Positions 9,127 to 18,991 are shown, counted from the stretch's first letter. The stretch: 35,989 nucleotides of DNA from a bacterium (GCA_025355565.1 JANXZK010000027.1:1-35989), one strand, 5' to 3'. Numbers and translations are program-made. The notes: generated from the letters alone by a model not told the origin.

Positions 9127-12120
9127 TTATTTTGTGTTAAGTAAACCGCTGGCTAATAAATTATCAAAACCTCGCTCCATCCCGACACGGATGAGATTTT
9201 GAGTTTCGTGAATATCCTGTACTTCTAATACAGCCCATTTACCGTATTTACCAAAATTATTAACTGCCGGAACCCAAAGCTCGCGAGCAGTTTTGACTTT
9301 CATTTTTTTCTTATCATCTTTCTTGCCGGTGACTTCAATTAAAAGATTAAGTTTGGTTTTATCTGGCATTTCCAAAACTGCAATAAAATCTGGGACATAG
9401 TGATGGGCAACGCCTTGGTGTTCGTATGGAATCGTAAATCCCATATTTTGATTTTTCACATACGTCAAAACTTCGGGCATCTGCTCAAGTTTTTTGGCTA
9501 CTCCTTGTTCCCATTCTTCAGTATCAGCCACAACATAGTTTATTTGACTTTTAACTGTCTCTCGCACTTCTTTGGTAGTAAGAAAATCAATATACCTAGT
9601 AGAACCAACAGTATCGTATGGTGCGAGAATAGGTAAAAGTTGTTTGTCGCCTTGGTGTTCTAGATTTTCAGTAATGATTGCTTGTTGTATTTTTGTTAAT
9701 GCGCCAGAAAAATATTCGCCAATTGTTAAGTAGCCAATCACCATTCTATCTTTCAAGACAATACAGTTTTTGACATATTCTTCAGCAATTTTCTGTAATT
9801 GTGGTGCTAGCCAATATTTTTCAGCGCCTTCTGCGTCTGTATAATATCTTTTAAGTAATCCTACGCGTAATCTGTTTATCACATCTCCTTCTCGTCTTTC
9901 TTTTATTTTTTCCAATGTCTCAATTGTCTCTTCGCCAATAACACCGCCCAACGTAACCTCGGTCGGCTCATTTTCAATTATTGTTTTTGATTCTTCGGTA
10001 AATTTTGCCGCAAGTTTTGTTTCGTTTAATTCATACCGATAACCCTCAACACGAGGATAAGTAACCTCATATTGTTCTCTGTCAGATAAAGCATAAACAC
10101 GATGAATCACTTTGGGTGGTTTTGGAGTTGGATCACCACCAGCTTTCAAGAAACTAAATGGCACACCATAGACTTCAGCATATTCTTCTGACAATAGACC
10201 GGTTGATTCATCAACACTGTAATCTACTCGACGCAAAGCACGACCGACAACTTGCTCACAAAGTAGTTGGGTAGTGAAAGCACGAATACCTAAAATATGG
10301 GTCACGGTATTTACATCCCATCCTTCAGTAAGCATGGAAACCGAAACGACACATTTTATGTTTTCTCCAAGCTTACCTGGCTTTCCAACAGTGTTCATAA
10401 CTTCTCGAAGCAACTCCTCATCTGTCGGATCTTCTCGTCCCGGAAATCTTTTTTTGTACTCCTTATGAAAATCTTCTATTTCAGTAGAGAATATTTTCTT
10501 GAAATTTTCATCAATTTTTTCTCCGCTTTCTAATTGTCTGCTATCAATAATAAGTGTGTTTGGTTTATCAAAGAAATTTACACCGTCTTCATTTCTGAAA
10601 ATTTCCAAATTTCCTTTTTCAATAACCAACTTTCCACTCGGTGTTTCTCTTTCAAATCCGGCAATCCAACGATAAACCAATTCCGACACAGCTGTATTGT
10701 TGCAAACCACAATCATGACCGGAGGCATCACGTTTTGATTTTTGTTTTTTTCTTCTAAATAGCGTTGGTAGTATTTTTTGTCATAATTTCCGTAAAGTGA
10801 TTCGAGTGCTTCTTGTAGTTTAGTTGGCAGAACATTTGCTGCTAAATAATCTTTTCCGCCAGTTTTTAATCCTTTTTTCGGCAACTCATCCGAAACATGG
10901 AGCCAAAGGTTACGAAATTCTGGAATATCATCTTTAGAAACTGTATCGGATTCAATAGGTAACCGCGGAATTTTAACCACACCACATTCAAGAGCATCTA
11001 ATAGTGAAAAATCATAAATCGCCCAAGGAAACATAGTTCCTTCTTGATAACCTGAACCTCGCAGAAAGTACGGGGTTGCTGAAAGATCAATAACTGCATT
11101 AATAGATATTTTTTTAGATAATGCTTCGAGTCCAGACAACCACACCCGAGCAGCTTTGTTGTTTTCGTCTGCTTCTTTTCTATCTTCTCCTGCAAGTTTT
11201 TCTCCTGTTGGCTTTTCACGATAACAGTGATGGGCCTCATCATTTATAACAAGAACGCGAGGTTTACTCAGAATACTTTTAAATGCACGAATTACCATTG
11301 CATTTGAGCTCTCTTTTACAGCCTCATCTTTTAGAAGGCCTGCTGCTTTCATAACTGCACCAACCTGAAAGCGCGGATTTTGTCTTTGCTCTAGCTGATG
11401 AAAATTTGTAATAAATACCGTAGCTTGTTTTAATAAATCAAAATCTTGATAGGAAACAATATCTCTTTGTAGATAATAATTTTTCGGATCATTGGGAAGA
11501 AGAACATTTAATCGATCACGAATCGTAATTCCAGGAGTAATAATTGCAAAAGTATCCGTAAATCTCGTGTCCATCGGGTAACGAATCTTATTCAGTGTGT
11601 TGTAAGCAATAATCATTGCCATGACAACAGTTTTTCCAGATCCTGTCGCCATTTTAAACGCTAGTCGGTAAAGACCTGGGTTAGCATCGGTGGATGCTTT
11701 TTTAAGGTCATTTGTAATCCATGTTTCTCCAGATTTTTCGGCCACTTCATTTACATAAATCAGAGTTTCAAGTGCTTCAATCTGACAAAAGAATAATTTA
11801 TTTTCTCTTGCATCATCCCGCCAATAAGAAAGTAAGTCGCGAGATGTTTTTGTAATTCCAGAATAACCATTTTCACGCCAATCTTTTATTTTTGCGCGAA
11901 CTTTATTTATAAATACATTTTCTTTTTGTAGTTCTGTACCAAAAGCCCCTTCGCTCGTATTCAACTCTAATTGCTTTTGTTTAGTTTTAGCACGAGGGAC
12001 AGGAATATAAAAACTACTTGGTCGGCGACTTTCAATGATTTCTTCAGTTAAACCTTTTTCGTCAGCACTAAAATGAAGTTTTGGTTCAAAGTATGGGGAA
12101 TTTAAAATTGGTGATTTCAT
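9127..12120 (-). CDS. Type III restriction subunit (Res), DEAD/DEAH helicase-nuclease
   Basis: MATGSGKT Walker A, VLVINDEAHH, VGRALRR helicase motif VI, C-terminal VPDFIAVLE...LLIEVTGKK nuclease-like region. Confidence 0.9.
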   Translation of the reverse strand: MKSPILNSPYFEPKLHFSADEKGLTEEIIESRRPSSFYIPVPRAKTKQKQLELNTSEGAFGTELQKENVFINKVRAKIKDWRENGYSGITKTSRDLLSYWRDDARENKLFFCQIEALETLIYVNEVAEKSGETWITNDLKKASTDANPGLYRLAFKMATGSGKTVVMAMIIAYNTLNKIRYPMDTRFTDTFAIITPGITIRDRLNVLLPNDPKNYYLQRDIVSYQDFDLLKQATVFITNFHQLEQRQNPRFQVGAVMKAAGLLKDEAVKESSNAMVIRAFKSILSKPRVLVINDEAHHCYREKPTGEKLAGEDRKEADENNKAARVWLSGLEALSKKISINAVIDLSATPYFLRGSGYQEGTMFPWAIYDFSLLDALECGVVKIPRLPIESDTVSKDDIPEFRNLWLHVSDELPKKGLKTGGKDYLAANVLPTKLQEALESLYGNYDKKYYQRYLEEKNKNQNVMPPVMIVVCNNTAVSELVYRWIAGFERETPSGKLVIEKGNLEIFRNEDGVNFFDKPNTLIIDSRQLESGEKIDENFKKIFSTEIEDFHKEYKKRFPGREDPTDEELLREVMNTVGKPGKLGENIKCVVSVSMLTEGWDVNTVTHILGIRAFTTQLLCEQVVGRALRRVDYSVDESTGLLSEEYAEVYGVPFSFLKAGGDPTPKPPKVIHRVYALSDREQYEVTYPRVEGYRYELNETKLAAKFTEESKTIIENEPTEVTLGGVIGEETIETLEKIKERREGDVINRLRVGLLKRYYTDAEGAEKYWLAPQLQKIAEEYVKNCIVLKDRMVIGYLTIGEYFSGALTKIQQAIITENLEHQGDKQLLPILAPYDTVGSTRYIDFLTTKEVRETVKSQINYVVADTEEWEQGVAKKLEQMPEVLTYVKNQNMGFTIPYEHQGVAHHYVPDFIAVLEMPDKTKLNLLIEVTGKKDDKKKMKVKTARELWVPAVNNFGKYGKWAVLEVQDIHETQNLIRVGMERGFDNLLASGLLNTK

Positions 12121-12123
12121 AAA

Positions 12124-12327
12124 TTATTTTAAAAGTTCGCTACTGGAAATTCCTAGCGCGTTAGCGATCTTTTCCAAAGTTGAAAGAGTAGGATTCATTC
12201 GACCATTTTCAATGTTGCTGATATATGCCCTATCCACATTCAAAGCTGTCGCAAGGTCTCCTTGCGACATGTTCTTTTTCAATCGTAGTTTTCTTAGGTT
12301 TTCACCTAGTTTTTTACCTGATGACAT
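12124..12327 (-). CDS. XRE-family regulator (controller-like) preceding res
   Basis: MSSGKKLGENLRKLRLKKNMSQGDLATALNVDRAYISNIENGRMNPTLSTLEKIANALGISSSELLK; start set at 12327 rather than 12477 because of the promoter position. Confidence 0.85.
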   Translation of the reverse strand: MSSGKKLGENLRKLRLKKNMSQGDLATALNVDRAYISNIENGRMNPTLSTLEKIANALGISSSELLK

Positions 12328-12333
12328 AGATAT

Positions 12334-12362
12334 ATAATAGGAAAACTTGCATTGTTTTGCAA
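12334..12362 (-). promoter_or_regulatory. Sigma70-type promoter for the R-M operon, giving a leaderless or near-leaderless XRE mRNA
   Basis: Minus strand TTGCAA - 17 nt - TATTAT, then 6 nt to ATG. Confidence 0.65.
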
Positions 12363-12379
12363 GAGTGCAGTATACTGCA
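12346..12379. promoter_or_regulatory. Candidate XRE operator: CTTGCA-N6-TGCAAG over the -35, plus the 14-bp perfect palindrome TGCAGTATACTGCA
   Basis: Palindromes at 12346-12363 and 12366-12379. Confidence 0.55.
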
Positions 12380-12581
12380 TATCTGCTACGCCTCGCGTCC
12401 CGCTCGCTCTCTTTGGATTTCAAAAACCCTTGGCGAATTCTATTTCTTGGCTGTGTAACTGGGATTCCAACGAGCAAAATTTCTACGGCTAACTTTCGTC
12501 AGTGGTTCGAGTCCAAGACCTGTCCGCTCTATGCAGTGCTAAAATAACGTTGTGTTGACGCGACTTGAGCGTCGCTCGACT

Positions 12582-12655
12582 TGGCTGCGGGACTTGGACT
12601 CGAACCAAGATAACATCCTCCAGAGGGATGTGTCCTACCATTAGACGATCCCGCA
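12582..12655 (-). tRNA. tRNA-Gln(CUG)
   Basis: Cloverleaf TGCGGGAT..CATCC-CTCTGGA-GGATG..CTTGGTTCGAGTCCAAG..TCCCGCA-G-CCA, CCA encoded. Confidence 0.93.
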
Positions 12656-12723
12656 ATAACACACTGGTGTTCATTAAAAATACGCTAAAATCGGATAATA
12701 TTCAAGGGGTGTCAGAACAGGCG

Positions 12724-13005
12724 TCAGAATATATCCGAGTGACTGCCTATAGCTGTCAATGTTATGACAGCCAACGATCTATTGATTTTATACACCACGA
12801 TAAGATCGCCTGCGAGATGAAATTCCCTATATTCCGACATACTACCACTTAAAGAATGATCACGAAATGAAACGTGTAGTTCTTTATCTTCACTCAATAA
12901 GGTCGTAGCCAAACCTAATTTCTCAGCGTGTTTAAAAACACCAGATCTATTTAAGATCCGGAGTTTTTTTCGAAACCGCTTGCAGTATAAAATGTTATAT
13001 CCCAA
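12724..13005 (-). CDS. YafQ/RelE-type toxin
   Basis: YREFHLAGDLIVVYKINRSLAVITLTAIGSHSDIF; directly follows a DinJ-like gene. Confidence 0.85.
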   Translation of the reverse strand: MGYNILYCKRFRKKLRILNRSGVFKHAEKLGLATTLLSEDKELHVSFRDHSLSGSMSEYREFHLAGDLIVVYKINRSLAVITLTAIGSHSDIF

Positions 13006-13275
13006 TCATTTAAGTATATCATCAAGCATTTTTTTTGCATTAGTAAATCTCTTGCCATGTTTTTCTGCCAATTCTGTTTCCTTTATCATCATTCTCTCCT
13101 GTGCAGATGTAAATCCATTCTCTGTTAAAACTTGAAATGGAATCCCGCGTGTAAGTATAACTTGACTCAAGAACATCTTGATAGCAGACGAGAGATCCAA
13201 GCCCATCTCCTTTAGGATCTCTTGGGCGATGGATTTTACTCTTGCATCAATGCGTAATTGTATAGTGGTACTCAT
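13006..13275 (-). CDS. RelB/DinJ-type antitoxin
   Basis: IQLRIDARVKSIAQEILKEMGLDLSSAIKMFLSQVILTRGIPF. Confidence 0.88.
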   Translation of the reverse strand: MSTTIQLRIDARVKSIAQEILKEMGLDLSSAIKMFLSQVILTRGIPFQVLTENGFTSAQERMMIKETELAEKHGKRFTNAKKMLDDILK

Positions 13276-13308
13276 ATGTTTGATTCATTTATTCTGTCTA
13301 ATATATTG

Positions 13309-13336
13309 AGTATATACATTGTGCATACATTGTCAA
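13309..13336 (-). promoter_or_regulatory. Promoter with overlapping repeats upstream of the DinJ/YafQ pair
   Basis: TTGACA - 16 nt - TATACT; direct repeat ACAATGTAT twice (13314-13322 and 13325-13333). Confidence 0.7.
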
Positions 13337-13404
13337 TACACGGAATAAAATACTAGCGCCCCCGGAATATACCAGAGAGCGCCGTGACAATATCTGACTC
13401 AGGC

Positions 13405-13932
13405 CTACTTTCGGAACTTTCTCCATCGCTTCTTTAACAGTGGCCACAAGACGATGCCGACGATGACGACTAGCCCCCACCGACCCGCGTCGATGGCTAT
13501 GAACTTCAAGCCAACTGAGTAGATCGTCGAGCCGATGATCGCCAGGAAGATGAGCATGATCTCCCTTCCGGGATGACCCTTTTCTCCTCCTTTCCTCATG
13601 AGCAGTAGCACCATGGGCGGTGTACACTTCCAGCAAAAGATGAGGAACGCCCTCACTGCCGTTCCGACAGATCCATCGGAGTCATCGTGCAGACTGGGAA
13701 ATCTCTCGCGGAATTTTCTCTTGATCTCTTGGAGGTTAAAAATGTCCCGTGCGGATCGATCACAGACATATATGAACACGAATGCCCCGATCACCTGGAC
13801 GACGAAACCCCAGATCAAACTTTTCGCGGGGTCGAAGTAGTGCAACGCCAATGGAAAGATGATCGAATACAATATAGTGCCGACCACTTGTTCGACGAGG
13901 AACGGCCCGAAAAGGACCGACAAATTTTTCAA
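13405..13932 (-). CDS. Hypothetical membrane protein
   Basis: Several hydrophobic segments in an uninterrupted 175-aa frame. Confidence 0.6.
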   Translation of the reverse strand: MKNLSVLFGPFLVEQVVGTILYSIIFPLALHYFDPAKSLIWGFVVQVIGAFVFIYVCDRSARDIFNLQEIKRKFRERFPSLHDDSDGSVGTAVRAFLIFCWKCTPPMVLLLMRKGGEKGHPGREIMLIFLAIIGSTIYSVGLKFIAIDAGRWGLVVIVGIVLWPLLKKRWRKFRK

Positions 13933-14043
13933 CTTTTTAATAGAACCCTTTCTAGTCCGATACGGTTATATCGGTCTATTTACTATTATAGCATGCTTCT
14001 ATATGTTTGGCAAATCAGGCAGCTAGGCATGATGGCAACTTAC

Positions 14044-15915
14044 TTAAAAGGGGTGTGAGGGGTTACAGGCAGCTGCGGTTTTTATAACCTCCTTCTCCTT
14101 ATTCACCTTCTTCACAGCCTCAACGAACGCCGTGAACAGCGGATGAGGCGCTAATGGTCTAGCCAAAAACTCCGGATGGAATTGCGTACCGAGAAAAAAA
14201 GGATGAGTATTCATCTTACCCACATCTCCTGAACCACTCCTACGTGGTAATTCCGCGATCTCCATCAGTGTCCCATCAGGTGACTTACCAGAAAATACCA
14301 ACCCGCCCTTCTCCAACTGCTTTACATATCTCGGATTCACTTCATATCGATGACGGTGGCGTTCTTTGATCGTGGCACTTGGAAACACGAACAATGGGTC
14401 ATTGATTACTTTCGATTTACCCCTCCCCACTCTGATCTTCTCATTTTCCATCTGGCTACAATATGCCTCATTCGCTATCGATCCTTTGAGTAGCCTCGCC
14501 TGGTACAATCCCAACCTCATCGAACCACCATAGTTCCCCGCGGCTATCTTTTTCTTCTGATCTGGCATCACATCGATGACCGGATGCGGAGATCTAGGAT
14601 CGATCTCCGCCGTATGCGCGCCCTTCAAACCTAGAACATTCCTAGCGTATTCTATGGTCATGAGCTGCATACCATAGCAAAGTCCAAAGTATGGAATCTC
14701 GTTCTCTCGGGCATAGCGGATGACATTCAGCTTTCCTTCGATGCCCGTCGCGCCAAATCCTCCAGGAACGATGATGCCATCATATAGGTTCAATAAAGTC
14801 AGATCGGCATCTTTGCCTTCAAAATCCTGCGCGGCGATGGCGTGTATGACAGCTTTAGCACCGACCTTATTTGCGGAATATTTGATCGCCTCCAAGACTG
14901 ACAAATATGAATCAGTCAGAGTAAAATCACCGGTAGAAAAATACTTTCCTACGATCGCGATATTGATGATCCTATGATCATCACTCTTCATGCTACGCGC
15001 CATCCTGGTCCACGCATCAAGATCGATACCGTCATCACCCTTTCCATGCTTCGAGATTCCCGCCTCAGGCTTTTCCATATTCAACGCCTCGAGAATGATC
15101 TCGTCGATCTTGCCTCGATGAAAATTTATCGGCACGTCATAAACACTATCGATATCCGGTGCGGAGATGACATTTCTAGTCGGAATATTACAAGCCGCGG
15201 CGATCTTGTCTTTACGACGCTCATCGAGCGGATGATCCGCGCGAGCGATCACGATATCCGTATTTACCCCGTATGATGCCAATTGCTGTACGGCATGCTG
15301 AGTAGGCCTAGTTTTCATCTCACCGAGCTTTGATGGTACTGGCAGATACGAGACCATGATAAAGATAACATCCATGGGATGACGCATCTTTAGAAACCTC
15401 GCCGCTTCGATGAACATGATATTCTGATAATCTCCGACAGTACCACCGATCTCCACTATCGTGATGTCTGATCTGTTGACCTTTGCCGAATGTTCAAACC
15501 TATGGACGATCTCATCACGGAGATGCGGGATAGCTTCTACACACTTACCGCCATACCCGAGTGCTCTCTCTTTTTCTATAACATATCTGTAAACCATGCC
15601 GCTAGTTATATAGTCATCTGCGGTCAAGTTTCGTCCGAGGAATCTCTCATAATTGCCCATGTCTTGATCAGTCTCGAGTCCGCTGTCCAAAACAAAAACC
15701 TCACCATGTTCGGTGGGGTTCATCGTTCCCGCGTCGATGTTGAGATAAGGGTCCACTTTGACCAGATTTACTGAGAAACCCTTACTAGAAAGTAACGTAC
15801 CGATCGATGACGTAGCGATACCCTTACCAACACCCGACATCACCCCGCCAAGTACGAATATGTATTTGTGGCGAGTATGCGAATTTCTATCTATCATATG
15901 TATCATATAGATCAA
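14044..15915 (-). CDS. pyrG: CTP synthase
   Basis: KYIFVLGGVMSGVGKGIATSSIGTLL; glutaminase YFGLCYGMQLM; GTQFHPEF. Confidence 0.98.
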   Translation of the reverse strand: MIYMIHMIDRNSHTRHKYIFVLGGVMSGVGKGIATSSIGTLLSSKGFSVNLVKVDPYLNIDAGTMNPTEHGEVFVLDSGLETDQDMGNYERFLGRNLTADDYITSGMVYRYVIEKERALGYGGKCVEAIPHLRDEIVHRFEHSAKVNRSDITIVEIGGTVGDYQNIMFIEAARFLKMRHPMDVIFIMVSYLPVPSKLGEMKTRPTQHAVQQLASYGVNTDIVIARADHPLDERRKDKIAAACNIPTRNVISAPDIDSVYDVPINFHRGKIDEIILEALNMEKPEAGISKHGKGDDGIDLDAWTRMARSMKSDDHRIINIAIVGKYFSTGDFTLTDSYLSVLEAIKYSANKVGAKAVIHAIAAQDFEGKDADLTLLNLYDGIIVPGGFGATGIEGKLNVIRYARENEIPYFGLCYGMQLMTIEYARNVLGLKGAHTAEIDPRSPHPVIDVMPDQKKKIAAGNYGGSMRLGLYQARLLKGSIANEAYCSQMENEKIRVGRGKSKVINDPLFVFPSATIKERHRHRYEVNPRYVKQLEKGGLVFSGKSPDGTLMEIAELPRRSGSGDVGKMNTHPFFLGTQFHPEFLARPLAPHPLFTAFVEAVKKVNKEKEVIKTAAACNPSHPF

Positions 15916-15918
15916 ACT

Positions 15919-16875
15919 TTAAACTCTCAAATACCTCTTTGCCGCGATGTAACTAGAGAGCGCACCCAAAACGACACCAGTCCCCATGATGATAACAAAT
16001 ATCTGACCAAAATTTTGTGCGAAGTATCTGGACAAGACGTTGACAACCAATTCGAAGTTCGAGGCGATCTCCACACCGGCAAAACGCATGATGACCGCGT
16101 CGCTCCAATAGGCGACTGCCGCCATGATGATGAGAGTGATGAGCGCGGAAATGATGCCATACATGATACCCGAAACGATCAACGGTCCTCGCACGTATAT
16201 GTTGCTAGCACCGACCAATTTCATCACAGAGATTTCGTCCTTGGATGTGTAGACGATGAGACGGATGGTATTAAAAACGACGATGATCGCGACTAAGACC
16301 ATGATAACGGCGATCGAGAGACCTGCTCTCTCCACTGCCGGGATGATCTTGCTCAATCTGTCGATGACGAGTTTGTTCTGTTCATAATTGACCTTCTCGA
16401 TCGTTGGTGTACCATCAGACATCGCCGGATTCTTGTTTGAGAGATATTGCGCAATACTGCCATATTGACCAGGATCTCTAGCCTTCACATTCAATGTCGC
16501 TGGAAATGGGTTGTCACCGATCTCGTCCAAGCCTTGCATGATGAGTGCATTGTCTTGCCATTTCATTTTGAATTTCGCCAAAACTCGATCGCGAGAGATA
16601 TATGTCGTACTGGCGACTTCCGGCAGCCTATCGAGATCAGCTTGCACAGCGAGGATATCTTGCTCCGGAGCATTCAAGGCGAAATACACGTTGATATCGA
16701 CTTTGTCTTTCACATCAGCGATGAGCGCTCTGCCGAATGCACCAGAAAAAATGATCGCGCCGATGGCGAGTAGAGAGATGGTGAGAACCACGATCGCCGC
16801 GAACGACAGAAAACCGTTACGCCAGAAATTGACGAAGCCGGTGCGAGTTATGCGTTTGAAGTTCGTAAATATCAT
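15919..16875 (-). CDS. ftsX: Cell division protein FtsX
   Basis: FtsX-like permease pattern, directly downstream of ftsE. Confidence 0.93.
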   Translation of the reverse strand: MIFTNFKRITRTGFVNFWRNGFLSFAAIVVLTISLLAIGAIIFSGAFGRALIADVKDKVDINVYFALNAPEQDILAVQADLDRLPEVASTTYISRDRVLAKFKMKWQDNALIMQGLDEIGDNPFPATLNVKARDPGQYGSIAQYLSNKNPAMSDGTPTIEKVNYEQNKLVIDRLSKIIPAVERAGLSIAVIMVLVAIIVVFNTIRLIVYTSKDEISVMKLVGASNIYVRGPLIVSGIMYGIISALITLIIMAAVAYWSDAVIMRFAGVEIASNFELVVNVLSRYFAQNFGQIFVIIMGTGVVLGALSSYIAAKRYLRV

Positions 16876-16890
16876 AGAGTAAGTATAACG

Positions 16891-17571
16891 TTATAATATG
16901 TATTTGCCCCCTTTATCATCCCTCACCACCTTACCTTTCTCCATAGTGATAACACGCCCACCGATAGTATCGACGACGCCCTTGTTGTGAGTGGTGAGCA
17001 AGACCGTCGTACCTAGCTCATTTATCTTCTGCAAGATACGGATGATCTCATACGTATTGGTCGGGTCTAGATTGCCTGTTGGCTCGTCAGCTATGATTAT
17101 ATCAGGTTGCGTGACGATCGCCCTCGCGATAGCGACTCTCTGACGTTCGCCTCCAGAAAGCTCCTTAGGGAAATTCCATATCTTGTGGCCTAGATCAACG
17201 AGTTCCAGGACATGCGGCACGTCAGCAGATATCTCACTATCTGTCCTCCCGGCGGCTTCCATAGCAAAAGCGATATTCTCATATACTGTCTTGTTTTGCA
17301 GCAATCTATAATCCTGAAAGACGGTACCGATCCTACGTCGAAGTCTACTCATGGCCCTTTTATTCAATTTGTGGATATTGGAAGACTCGAAAAATACAGC
17401 CCCCTCTGTCGGCCAATCTTCGGCGATGAGCATCTTCATCAGTGTCGTCTTACCAGCTCCGGAATGTCCGACTATCGTCACGAATTCTTTTGGTTCCACC
17501 CCGAAACTGACCCCATCCAATGCGACCGACTTGTCTGGATATACTTTTGAAACTTTATCGTAGTAAATCAT
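16891..17571 (-). CDS. ftsE: Cell division ATP-binding protein FtsE
   Basis: GHSGAGKTTL, LSGGERQRVAIARAI, IIADEPTGNLD. Confidence 0.96.
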   Translation of the reverse strand: MIYYDKVSKVYPDKSVALDGVSFGVEPKEFVTIVGHSGAGKTTLMKMLIAEDWPTEGAVFFESSNIHKLNKRAMSRLRRRIGTVFQDYRLLQNKTVYENIAFAMEAAGRTDSEISADVPHVLELVDLGHKIWNFPKELSGGERQRVAIARAIVTQPDIIIADEPTGNLDPTNTYEIIRILQKINELGTTVLLTTHNKGVVDTIGGRVITMEKGKVVRDDKGGKYIL

Positions 17572-17586
17572 GCATACAGTATAACA

Positions 17587-18474
17587 TTACAATGCTGCTT
17601 CGGCATCAATAAACTCTTGTAAATCCCCTTCCAATACCTTATCAACCTGCGTCGTCTCGAGATCGGTTCGATGATCTTTGACCAATTTGTATGGATGTTG
17701 AACGTACGAACGGATCTGATTGCCCCATTCGATAGAAGTCGTCGAGGAGATCTGCATGCCTTTCTCATGCGCGATGCGTTCGTCCTCCATCCGCTTCCAG
17801 ATCTTGCCACGTAGGATATCCATAGCTTTCTCACGGTTCTGTGCCTGAGAACGTTCCGAGGTTACATGTATCGATATACCTGTCGGTTTATGGACCAGCC
17901 GAACTGCCGTCTCCCTCTTGTTCACGTTCTGACCCCCTGGACCACCAGATTTGGCTATCGAGACCTCGAGATCATTATCAGGTATCATGATGTCATTAGC
18001 CGAAGTCTTCTCGAATTCTGGGATCACTTCAACCATAGAGAATGATGTTTGTCTCTTTTGATTTGCATTAAATGGAGAGATACGCACTAACCTGTGTACA
18101 CCCGACTCATGTTTCAACGTTCCGTAAACGTTCTTTCCTGATATTTCAACCGTCACGTTTCTATAACCTCCATGATCATTTTCATTTGCATGGATCTCGG
18201 ACCATCCCCAACCTTGACCCTCGGAATATCGTTTATACATTCGGAGAAGCATCGCGGAAAAATCTTCCGCGTCGTCACCTCCCGCACCAGAGAGGATCGA
18301 CAGAATAGCATTGCCTTTGTCATACTTGCCGATACCAGCGAGACTATCTTTCAGATTTTGGAGCTCTCTGATAGTCGCTTGCGCTCGGACTTTGTCCGCC
18401 CAAAGATCGCCAGTAGCCATGAGGGCCTCCAATTCCGATATCTTCCGCTCAATTTTCTCTTTATCTGTTTGCAT
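17587..18474 (-). CDS. prfB: Peptide chain release factor 2, short form
   Basis: [25 protein letters not shown]; shortened N-terminal domain. Confidence 0.93.
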   Translation of the reverse strand: MQTDKEKIERKISELEALMATGDLWADKVRAQATIRELQNLKDSLAGIGKYDKGNAILSILSGAGGDDAEDFSAMLLRMYKRYSEGQGWGWSEIHANENDHGGYRNVTVEISGKNVYGTLKHESGVHRLVRISPFNANQKRQTSFSMVEVIPEFEKTSANDIMIPDNDLEVSIAKSGGPGGQNVNKRETAVRLVHKPTGISIHVTSERSQAQNREKAMDILRGKIWKRMEDERIAHEKGMQISSTTSIEWGNQIRSYVQHPYKLVKDHRTDLETTQVDKVLEGDLQEFIDAEAAL

Positions 18475-18529
18475 GAACTAAGAATAGCAGACCGCGCAAC
18501 AAATCGCACGCGAAACGAGTCGACAATGG

Positions 18530-18784
18530 CTATTCGCCCCGTGCATAGTATATATTTCATCAGTCAGAGGGTTTAGCAAACAAGTTTGTCTAGTCATGCC
18601 TCTTACATCTTCGGAAAAGAAGAATCCATACCACATATCATTGGGAATGGTTGACGGTAGAAAAGCGTTTGTTATAACTTCGCAGATACGACTGATCGAC
18701 ACGAAACGATTGATAAACAAGATCGGTGTCGTTGACCAGAAACTCTTTGAGACAATAAGAAAAGCCGCCAAAAACTTTTTCTGA
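18530..18784 (+). pseudogene. PemK/MazF-like toxin remnant
   Basis: GFSKQVCLVMPLTSSEKKNPYHISLGMVDGRKAFVITSQIRLIDTKRLINKIG; the N-terminal half is missing and an AIRPV-like piece sits in another frame. Confidence 0.55.
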
Positions 18785-18991
18785 CGGCTTTCCTACTTAC
18801 TTTATCTCCCCCCGAAGAGGGCGAGCCCGAAGGCATTTGTGATCACAAGTTAGCATAGCGGGTTACAAAAAGCAAGTTGCCAAATATCTAATTATATGTT
18901 CATTTCAAGAACATAGTGTTATTTACTGACAATCACACAATTCCTTTCCTATGGTTATGTCTTTGCTGAGCCGCCATAATAAGAAAGGAGT

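Noticed and set aside
13298-13636. 112-aa minus-strand ORF overlapping the membrane protein
   Set aside because: Out of frame with the hydrophobic ORF 13405-13932 and covers the DinJ/YafQ promoter region
126-14066. Shared TGTGAGGGGTTACA at ~130 and ~14050
   Set aside because: Short (14 bp), two copies only, one inside the end of pyrG; could be a terminator-like fragment but too little to call
18475-18600. Programmed frameshift site for prfB
   Set aside because: No CUUUGA-like slippery stop; an in-frame UAG lies just upstream of the ATG, so a plain start is simpler
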